Below the pieces are notes generated by a model, which was not told the origin of the DNA, made no database searches, and saw only the letters and a program-made list of their open reading frames with translations. From an uncultured Bacilli bacterium (lineage in GTDB: Bacteria; Bacillota_I; Bacilli_A; RFN20; CAG-826), in the NCBI GenBank assembly GCA_944342125.1, contig CALVMF010000042.1, positions 1-9,741 of the forward strand: a stretch of DNA of 9,741 nt. Reading direction: 5' to 3'. Shown here piece by piece: positions 1 through 5,286 of this stretch; positions within the stretch are counted from its first letter, which is position 1; every line of letters begins with the position of its first letter. A program made the position numbers and the translations under genes.

Positions 1-33
1 TTCGCAGCTGAAGTCGCTAAACAAGCTGCTTAA
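1..33 (+). CDS. tsf: Elongation factor Ts, C-terminal end (partial)
   Basis: The first ten codons read FAAEVAKQAA and then TAA. This resembles the usual C-terminal tail of EF-Ts (a phenylalanine followed by A/E-E-V and a short Ala/Lys/Gln end). EF-Ts is the cytoplasmic guanine-nucleotide exchange factor that recycles EF-Tu during translation. The position supports the call: in Firmicutes tsf normally lies directly upstream of pyrH, and an intrinsic terminator follows the stop here, as expected at the end of an rpsB-tsf unit. The 5' part lies outside the window, so neither domain can be checked. The identity rests on ten residues plus gene order. Confidence 0.65.
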   Translation, partial: FAAEVAKQAA

Positions 34-48
34 TTAAACGATAAGCTT

Positions 49-78
49 AACCACTTGCTTAATTGCAGGTGGTTTTTT
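49..78 (+). terminator. Rho-independent terminator after tsf
   Basis: A 10-bp stem is formed by AACCACTTGC (49-58) and GCAGGTGGTT (65-74), with one G:U pair and a six-base loop TTAATT. It runs directly into a six-T tract (73-78). It starts 15 bases after the tsf stop codon and precedes the pyrH promoter, so it should separate the upstream rpsB-tsf unit from the pyrH operon. Confidence 0.9.
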
Positions 79-97
79 CTTGGACTTTAACGCATTA

Positions 98-126
98 TTT
101 TTCACCTTTTCGATACTTTTTCACCT
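98..126 (+). repeat. Direct repeat TTTTTCACCT upstream of the pyrH promoter
   Basis: The 10-mer TTTTTCACCT occurs at 98-107 and again at 117-126, a 19-bp period, with TTTCGATAC between the copies. The second copy ends five bases before the extended -10 element, so the pair occupies the -35 and upstream region. It could be a two-site operator or activator site. It could also be chance in a T-rich spacer, and no known binding-site consensus is recognised. Confidence 0.4.
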
Positions 127-131
127 ATATT

Positions 132-140
132 TGATATAAT
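132..140 (+). promoter_or_regulatory. Extended -10 promoter for the pyrH operon
   Basis: The sequence TGATATAAT is a perfect match to TGnTATAAT, a consensus -10 hexamer (135-140) with the extended TG element. No TTGACA-like -35 lies at 16-18 bp spacing (the hexamers there are GATACT or near it), which is typical of extended -10 promoters. Six bases between the hexamer and +1 would put the start at A147, the A of the pyrH ATG. The promoter lies just after the tsf terminator and is the only good sigma-A-type promoter I see ahead of the gene block. Confidence 0.8.
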
Positions 141-146
141 AACCGC

Positions 147-875
147 ATGAACAATTTTAAATACAAAAGAGTCATTTTAAAAATAAGCGGCGAAGCGATT
201 GAAGATGAAAATTCTCGTTTGATTTTAGATGCTAAAAAGCTTATTAACTTAGGACAACTTATTAAAAAAATAGCTGAAAGTGGCGTAAAAGTTGGAGTAG
301 TTTGTGGAGCTGGCAATATTTTTAGAGGTAGAATTGCTGAAGAAGCCGGAATTGATTCAATCGATGGAGATTATATGGGCATGTTAGGAACTGTCATTAA
401 TTTAAAAGCACTTTCTAGCATGTTAAATAAACTTAATGTTGAAAATGTATTGATGAGCTCGCTATCTGTTGAAGATGTTGCTCCTAAATATGATTTAAAG
501 GTAGCTAAAAAAGCCTTTGAAGAAGGTAAAGTTGTTCTTTTTGCTGGTGGGCTTGGTAGACCTAAAATTACTACCGATACAACAGTTGCTAAAAGAGCTT
601 TAGAGATGGAAGCAGAAGCTATTTTAGCAGGAAAAAATGGAGTGGATGGTGTTTATGATGCTGATCCAAATAAAAATAAATTCGCTCATTTTATTAAAGA
701 AACAACATATAAAAAAGTTCTCGAACTTAATTTAAAAGTAATGGACAAGGAAGCAATTGAATTATTAGAAAATTCAAATGTTGAGACGAGAGTTTTTTCA
801 ATGGAATCTACCGATAACTTTTTTAAGGTTATTGAAGGTGAAAATATAGGTACAACTATTAAAAGGGAGTTATAG
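147..875 (+). CDS. pyrH: UMP kinase (uridylate kinase)
   Basis: This 242-residue protein is an amino-acid-kinase-fold cytoplasmic enzyme that phosphorylates UMP to UDP with ATP in de novo pyrimidine synthesis. The length is normal for bacterial PyrH (about 235-245). Visible family motifs are KISGEA (residues 12-17, phosphate-binding lysine), GAGNIFRG (54-61), DYMGML (75-80, UMP-binding aspartate region) and GKNGVDGVYDADP (162-174, nucleotide-binding loop). The usual GGTGNP-(F/Y)-F-(S/T)TDT loop instead reads GGLGRPKITTDT (134-145), an unusual substitution set. The ATG at 147 places the N-terminus exactly where homologues begin, and no later Met is plausible. There is no Shine-Dalgarno sequence upstream, and the promoter is so close that the mRNA may be leaderless. 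It is the first gene of the operon, one base from frr. Confidence 0.96.
   Translation: MNNFKYKRVILKISGEAIEDENSRLILDAKKLINLGQLIKKIAESGVKVGVVCGAGNIFRGRIAEEAGIDSIDGDYMGMLGTVINLKALSSMLNKLNVENVLMSSLSVEDVAPKYDLKVAKKAFEEGKVVLFAGGLGRPKITTDTTVAKRALEMEAEAILAGKNGVDGVYDADPNKNKFAHFIKETTYKKVLELNLKVMDKEAIELLENSNVETRVFSMESTDNFFKVIEGENIGTTIKREL
864..869 (+). promoter_or_regulatory. Ribosome binding site for frr
   Basis: AGGGAG lies seven bases before the frr ATG, inside the last codons of pyrH. It is the best Shine-Dalgarno match in the operon and fixes the frr start. It contrasts with pyrH and cdsA, which have none. Confidence 0.8.
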
Positions 876-876
876 T

Positions 877-1419
877 ATGGATATTTTAGATGAAATTCAA
901 GAAAAGATGGAGAAATCAGTCGAGTCTTTAAGAGCAAATCTTAATACGCTTAGAACTGGTAGAGCTAATGCTGCTTTACTTGATAATTTATATTGCGATT
1001 ATTATGGCGAAAAAATGCTTGTTAATCAAATCGCAGCTGTCAAGGTTCCTGAACCAAGACAATTATTAATTATGCCTTATGATACAAACGATATTAAAAG
1101 CATCGTAGCAGCTATTAATTCTAGTGAAATTGGAATTAATCCTGTTGTTGATGGTAAACAAATTAGACTTATCATCCCTGCTTTAACCGAAGATAGAAGA
1201 AAAGAGTTAAGCAAAAAAGCTAAAAGTTATGGTGAAGAGTGCAAAGTTGCAGTTAGAAATATTCGCCGTGATGCAATGGAAAAAGTTAAAAAGGATGAAA
1301 ACTATACTGAAGATACGCTTAAAAAAGAAGAAGAATCCATTCAAAAATTAACTGATCAATTTGTTAAGAAGGTTGATGAAGTTATCAAAGAAAAAGAAAC
1401 TGAAATAATGTCAATTTAA
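877..1419 (+). CDS. frr: Ribosome recycling factor
   Basis: This 180-residue protein matches ribosome recycling factor (usually about 185 residues) along its whole length. With EF-G it splits the post-termination ribosome so subunits can be reused. Domain I is a three-helix bundle built from residues 1-30 and about 105-180, and domain II is a small beta domain (about 31-104). Characteristic segments are LRTGRA (25-30), VPEPRQLLIMPYD (57-69), NDGK-like VVDGKQIRLIIPALTEDRR (90-108) and VRNIRRDA (126-133). The start is set by a strong AGGGAG site at seven-base spacing. The gene begins one base after the pyrH stop and ends one base before cdsA, so it is translationally linked to both. Nothing in the protein looks aberrant. 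Confidence 0.97.
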   Translation: MDILDEIQEKMEKSVESLRANLNTLRTGRANAALLDNLYCDYYGEKMLVNQIAAVKVPEPRQLLIMPYDTNDIKSIVAAINSSEIGINPVVDGKQIRLIIPALTEDRRKELSKKAKSYGEECKVAVRNIRRDAMEKVKKDENYTEDTLKKEEESIQKLTDQFVKKVDEVIKEKETEIMSI

Positions 1420-1420
1420 G

Positions 1421-2557
1421 ATGGATGAAAATTTAAACAAAGAAAATCTTGAAAATGAAGATAGTGTTGAAAAAAGTAAAGCAAGTAGTGAAGGAAACGA
1501 ACTAAACTTTAAAAAACAACACTATCTTAATAATTTAAATTTAGATGCAAAATCTAAAATGAAGAATCGTATCCTTGTTGGAGTGATTCTTGTTTTAATA
1601 TGCGTTCCATGTATGGTCGTTGGAAATTATATTTTTGCGGCTTTGATAATTTTAGCTAGCTCTATTGCTTGCCACGAAATAATCAAAGCACCTCAATCAA
1701 TTGAGCATAAATTTTCTAATGTTATCTACGTTTTTGCATATTTTATGATGTTTGCTCTGATTGCTTGGGTCATTTTAAAAAATAACATTGTAGCTTATCT
1801 TGATAACCCTACGGATTTTTATTTTGATTTATCAACCGATTTTAAAGGTCCAAGAATTTCATTAACTAATTTCTTTATATGTACATTATTTTTGTTTGCT
1901 AATGTCATTTTTGATAAAAATTTCAGCATTCATGATGCCTTTTATTTTGTTGTGATGCTTTTTATTGTTTCAGTTGGCTTCCAATCTATTTTATTTTTAA
2001 GATATTCTCCATTTACTTATTCATATCTTGTTAACGGGGGAAAAGCCTGGACTTTTTATACTGCACCTGATTCATTTAAATATGGTCAATCGATGCTATT
2101 AATATTTTATATGCTTCTTGGCACCTGCATGAATGATGTTGGCGCTTATTTTATTGGTGTATTATTTGGCAAGCATAAAATGAGTCCTCGAATTTCACCT
2201 AAAAAGACTTATGAAGGTTTAGTTGGTGGAATTGTGATTTCTTTTGTTTTTAGCGCGTTATTTGCTTTAATTCTTGATTTATGCGATGTCCCAATTTTAG
2301 CAGGTATTTTAGATATCGAGCATTTTTATAATGTAATTATATTAAGTATCTTAATTCCAATTTTTGGAGTTTTTGGTGATTTAATTTTTTCAGCAATTAA
2401 AAGACACTACAAAATTAAAGATTTTGGAACGGCTCTAAAAAGTCATGGTGGCATTTTAGATCGTTTAGATTCAATTTTAATTGTTTCAATTATGATGTCT
2501 TTATTTATCGAAGTTATGGCTCTTAATTGGAATTTTATGTCTACAGGAATTTATTAA
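1421..2557 (+). CDS. cdsA: Phosphatidate cytidylyltransferase (CDP-diacylglycerol synthase)
   Basis: This polytopic membrane enzyme converts phosphatidic acid and CTP to CDP-diacylglycerol, the precursor of phosphatidylglycerol and cardiolipin. The C-terminal half carries the family signature: DVGAYFIGVLFGKHK (239-253), SPKKTYEG (259-266), and the CTP-transferase motif at 324-350 with KR at 327-328, KD at 333-334, HGG at 342-344 and DRLD at 347-350. D320 and D347 have the spacing of the metal-binding aspartates known in Thermotoga CdsA. At 378 residues it is about 100 longer than usual. It has a charged, probably cytoplasmic N-terminal tail (1-46) before the first membrane segment (about 50-66). 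It also has extra loops near 120-150 and 195-225. A Pro/Gly/Ser position in the signature is Lys here (340). No Shine-Dalgarno precedes the ATG, which lies one base after the frr stop, so coupled reinitiation is likely. A start at Met47 (1559) is possible but also lacks a ribosome binding site. uppS, the usual upstream neighbour, is absent. Confidence 0.95.
   Translation: MDENLNKENLENEDSVEKSKASSEGNELNFKKQHYLNNLNLDAKSKMKNRILVGVILVLICVPCMVVGNYIFAALIILASSIACHEIIKAPQSIEHKFSNVIYVFAYFMMFALIAWVILKNNIVAYLDNPTDFYFDLSTDFKGPRISLTNFFICTLFLFANVIFDKNFSIHDAFYFVVMLFIVSVGFQSILFLRYSPFTYSYLVNGGKAWTFYTAPDSFKYGQSMLLIFYMLLGTCMNDVGAYFIGVLFGKHKMSPRISPKKTYEGLVGGIVISFVFSALFALILDLCDVPILAGILDIEHFYNVIILSILIPIFGVFGDLIFSAIKRHYKIKDFGTALKSHGGILDRLDSILIVSIMMSLFIEVMALNWNFMSTGIY
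2545..2549 (+). promoter_or_regulatory. Ribosome binding site for dxr
   Basis: AGGAA lies nine bases before a GTG codon and within the end of cdsA. It supports GTG at 2559 as the dxr start. The choice is also required by the Rossmann motif, which begins only eight residues later. Confidence 0.65.
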
Positions 2558-2558
2558 A

Positions 2559-3716
2559 GTGAAAAAGGTTTTACTTTTAGGAGCAAGTGGATCGATTGGC
2601 AGTCAAACAATCGATGTTTTGTTAAAACATAAAGGCAAGTTTGATCTTGTTGGTGTTTCTGCTGGCAATAGAGTTGAAAATATTGAGAATTTAATAAAAA
2701 ACTTCGCAAATCTCAACTATTTTTGCTTTAAAAACGAAAAAGATTACGATGAATTTTTATTGAGACACCCTGAAAAGCAAGCTTATTTTGGCGATGAAGG
2801 ATTAATTAAAATTATTGAAGACTCAAATGCTGACATGGTTGTTAATGCTTTAATTGGATTTGTTGGGTTTTTACCTTCCATAAAAGCTTTAAAGCTGGAT
2901 AAAATTCTTTGTCTTGCTAATAAAGAAAGCCTAGTAGTTGGAGGAGAAATAGTAAATTCGCTTTTAAAAAATGGACACGCTAAACTTTATCCTATCGATT
3001 CAGAGCATGTTGCGATTGCTAAATGTCTTTACAATAAAAAAATCGAAGATATTGATAAAATTTTAATCACGGCAAGTGGAGGTCCATTTTTCTTATTAGA
3101 TAAAGAAAAATTTAATGATATCACTCCAGAAGACGCCTTAAAGCATCCAACTTGGACAATGGGAAAAAAGATAACTATCGATAGCTCTACAATGATGAAT
3201 AAATGCTTTGAAATAATTGAAGCTCATTATTTATTTAATGTTCCCGCTAGTAAAATAAAGCCAATTGTCGATAGAAAAAGTCACGTTCATTCGATGGTTA
3301 TTTTTAAAAACAGGGACATATATCTTCAAGTTGGACCAAGCGATATGAGAATTCCTATTTCATATGCTCTTTTTGAAGGTAAGCCAGATAATGGAAAATA
3401 TTTTGAAGATGTTGAAATTAATACATATGGCAAATATGAGTTTTATCCAATGGATTATGAGAAATTTCCTTTAATAAATTACGGATACTTTGTGCTTAAA
3501 AAAGGTGGCAATTCAGGAGCAGTTTTAAACGCTTCTAATGAAGTTTTAGTTAACGCTTTTTTAAATCATAAAATTAAATATCTAGATATAAATAAAATTA
3601 TTGATAAAATTATGTCTACGTATGCTTTTATCAAAAACCCTAGTGTTGAGGATTTAGTTAAAACCGATAAAGAAGTACGAAAATTAACAGAAGAATTAAT
3701 CGAAAAAGGAAAATAA
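2559..3716 (+). CDS. dxr: 1-deoxy-D-xylulose 5-phosphate reductoisomerase
   Basis: The product (385 residues, normal length) performs the first committed step of the MEP isoprenoid pathway: NADPH- and metal-dependent conversion of DXP to 2-C-methylerythritol 4-phosphate in the cytoplasm. It starts at GTG. The NADPH-binding Rossmann motif GASGSIG is at 8-14 and NKES at 121-124. The metal ligands are D147 and E149 (in PIDSEH) and E218. Substrate-binding residues are S173 in ASGGPF, H196, W199 in HPTWTMGKK, and the DSSTMMNKCFE stretch (208-218, with S209, N214 and K215). The C-terminal helical domain contains GNSGAVLNASNE (317-328). The flexible catalytic loop is unusual: the near-universal HPQS reads DRKS (238-241), although the following HSMV (H244) is intact. 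The later LGxPDMR reads VGPSDMR. The gene is one base from cdsA and four from rseP. All principal catalytic residues are present, so it is probably active. Confidence 0.97.
   Translation: MKKVLLLGASGSIGSQTIDVLLKHKGKFDLVGVSAGNRVENIENLIKNFANLNYFCFKNEKDYDEFLLRHPEKQAYFGDEGLIKIIEDSNADMVVNALIGFVGFLPSIKALKLDKILCLANKESLVVGGEIVNSLLKNGHAKLYPIDSEHVAIAKCLYNKKIEDIDKILITASGGPFFLLDKEKFNDITPEDALKHPTWTMGKKITIDSSTMMNKCFEIIEAHYLFNVPASKIKPIVDRKSHVHSMVIFKNRDIYLQVGPSDMRIPISYALFEGKPDNGKYFEDVEINTYGKYEFYPMDYEKFPLINYGYFVLKKGGNSGAVLNASNEVLVNAFLNHKIKYLDINKIIDKIMSTYAFIKNPSVEDLVKTDKEVRKLTEELIEKGK
3706..3710 (+). promoter_or_regulatory. Ribosome binding site for the rseP-like gene
   Basis: AAGGA lies ten bases upstream of the ATG at 3721, in the last codons of dxr. 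Spacing is slightly long but acceptable. It agrees with a start that places the first membrane helix and HEFGH motif at the usual distance from the N-terminus. Confidence 0.6.
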
Positions 3717-3720
3717 ATAA

Positions 3721-5283
3721 ATGGGATTTAATCGGAATACATTGCTTTCTCTTATTTTATTTTTTGTTGCTTTAGGAGTTCTTGTTACAATTCATGAATT
3801 TGGGCATTTTATCGCAGCAAAATCTTTTAAGGTTTATTGCGCTGATTTTTCAATTGGATTTGGACCAAAAATCGTAAAAATCAAAAGAAAAAAGGGTGAA
3901 ACAACTTTTTCAGTTGGCGTTTTACCGCTTGGTGGTTATGTTTCGATGGTCGGAGAAGATGATGAAGAAGCTCTCCCTGAAGGCATCAACGTCCCTAAAG
4001 AAAGAACCTTAACTGGTATAAAGCGCTATAAACGAGTAATCATTATGTCAGCTGGAGTCATAATGAATTTTGTTTTAGCTTACATTATTTTCTTTATTAG
4101 CTCAGCTTGCTTCCCTCAAGTTATTCCAAATTCTTGGTATGTAGTTAATGATAATGCTGGAATTGTTTCTCTTGATGAAACAGTAAAATTTGACGATAAC
4201 GATCAACTCGTTCCAACAACTTTTGTTTATGATGGGGAAAAATTTGTAAGCTCAGAAAGCGCTACAGGAAATGGTTTAAACGAATTAAACATTTTAAATG
4301 AAGGCTATTTTACTCTTGATAGTGGAGAAAGCGATAAAAAATATATCGCTGCTTTATCTTTTGCTTTAACTGGTGGCGTTAACGATACCGATATTTCAAA
4401 AAATATTTATTTATATGAAACAGATGGAACAAAAATTGGAGATACAGAATATTGCGCTCCATTGATGGAAAACAATCGACCAGTTTCTTATGTTCATAAA
4501 GAAGGCGATGAATTTAAAATTGAGGCCTTATTTGCTAGCGCTACTAGTCGAGACACTATTACAACTCCAAATGTTGCACCAAGCTATAATCGTGATAATG
4601 ATAACAAATTAATTCTTTATCCATGTGAAATTACTTTATCAAGTAATGAAAGTGCATTTAATCCTTTAAATGTTAGCTTTTATAAATATGATTATTGGTA
4701 TGGTTGGGAGGCTTTTGGTAAAGCTGGAGAGCAATGGGCAGAGTCGACAACTTTAATTAGTCAAGCTCTTGGCAATTTATTTATTGGTCAAGGATGGGAT
4801 CAACTTGGTGGACCTATTGCAATATTCTCTCAAACGACAACGATTTTGCAAAATAACCCTTTCTATTCATATTTATCTACTTGGGGTGTCCTCAGTGTTA
4901 ACTTAGCACTTTTTAATCTTTTACCTTTCCCAGGTCTTGATGGATGGCAAATACTTGTTGAGATTATAGAAGGCAGTGTAAATGGAATTAGAAAACTTAA
5001 ATACAAAACGAAGAATAAGGATGAAAAAGTTAAACCAGAAAACACAAACGCCGAACCTGCTTTAGAAATCCACTCAAATCAAAATATAACTAATTCTGAA
5101 ATTGTTACCGCTAATAAAGATGTCAATTTAACAATAGGTAAAGAAACTAACAAAGAAAATAGTGAATTTAAAGAATGGGAAGTCCCTACTAAAGTTAAAG
5201 CTATTATGTCTTATGTTGGACTTGGTCTATTACTTGCTTTAATGATTGCTATTTTTATTAAAGATATCATCGGATTATTTTAA
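3721..5283 (+). CDS. rseP: Site-2 protease family intramembrane zinc metalloprotease (RseP/RasP-like)
   Basis: The product is a membrane-embedded zinc protease of the M50B family, whose members cut transmembrane substrates such as anti-sigma factors and signal-peptide remnants. Membrane helix 1 (about 8-29) ends in the zinc motif HEFGH (25-29). A membrane-reentrant loop GVLPLGGYVSMVGE follows (66-79), then helix 2 (about 104-130), GGPIAIF (363-369), and a third segment with the conserved N-L-L-P-F-P-G-L-D-G motif (399-408), whose D407 is the third zinc ligand. A last helix spans about 497-517. At 520 residues it is clearly longer than the usual 420-450. The segment between helix 2 and the GGPIAIF region (about 131-335) shows no recognisable PDZ core. 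About 65 low-complexity polar residues (424-490) lie between the LDG region and the last helix. Its place between dxr and polC is the standard Firmicutes one, minus proS. Substrates here are unknown. Confidence 0.92.
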   Translation: MGFNRNTLLSLILFFVALGVLVTIHEFGHFIAAKSFKVYCADFSIGFGPKIVKIKRKKGETTFSVGVLPLGGYVSMVGEDDEEALPEGINVPKERTLTGIKRYKRVIIMSAGVIMNFVLAYIIFFISSACFPQVIPNSWYVVNDNAGIVSLDETVKFDDNDQLVPTTFVYDGEKFVSSESATGNGLNELNILNEGYFTLDSGESDKKYIAALSFALTGGVNDTDISKNIYLYETDGTKIGDTEYCAPLMENNRPVSYVHKEGDEFKIEALFASATSRDTITTPNVAPSYNRDNDNKLILYPCEITLSSNESAFNPLNVSFYKYDYWYGWEAFGKAGEQWAESTTLISQALGNLFIGQGWDQLGGPIAIFSQTTTILQNNPFYSYLSTWGVLSVNLALFNLLPFPGLDGWQILVEIIEGSVNGIRKLKYKTKNKDEKVKPENTNAEPALEIHSNQNITNSEIVTANKDVNLTIGKETNKENSEFKEWEVPTKVKAIMSYVGLGLLLALMIAIFIKDIIGLF

Positions 5284-5286
5284 GAT

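Noticed and set aside
125..316. 63-codon minus-strand open frame opposite the pyrH start
   Set aside because: It covers the pyrH promoter and first codons, which have a strong independent explanation, and there is no initiation signal.
3264..3300. Altered Dxr loop as evidence of a broken gene
   Set aside because: The metal ligands, Ser/His/Asn/Lys substrate contacts and the HSMV histidine are all kept and the frame is intact, so divergence is more likely than inactivation.
4863..5045. 60-codon minus-strand open frame opposite the rseP-like gene
   Set aside because: It overlaps the conserved LDG motif of the protease on the opposite strand. The hydrophobic translation is the expected antisense of a membrane segment.
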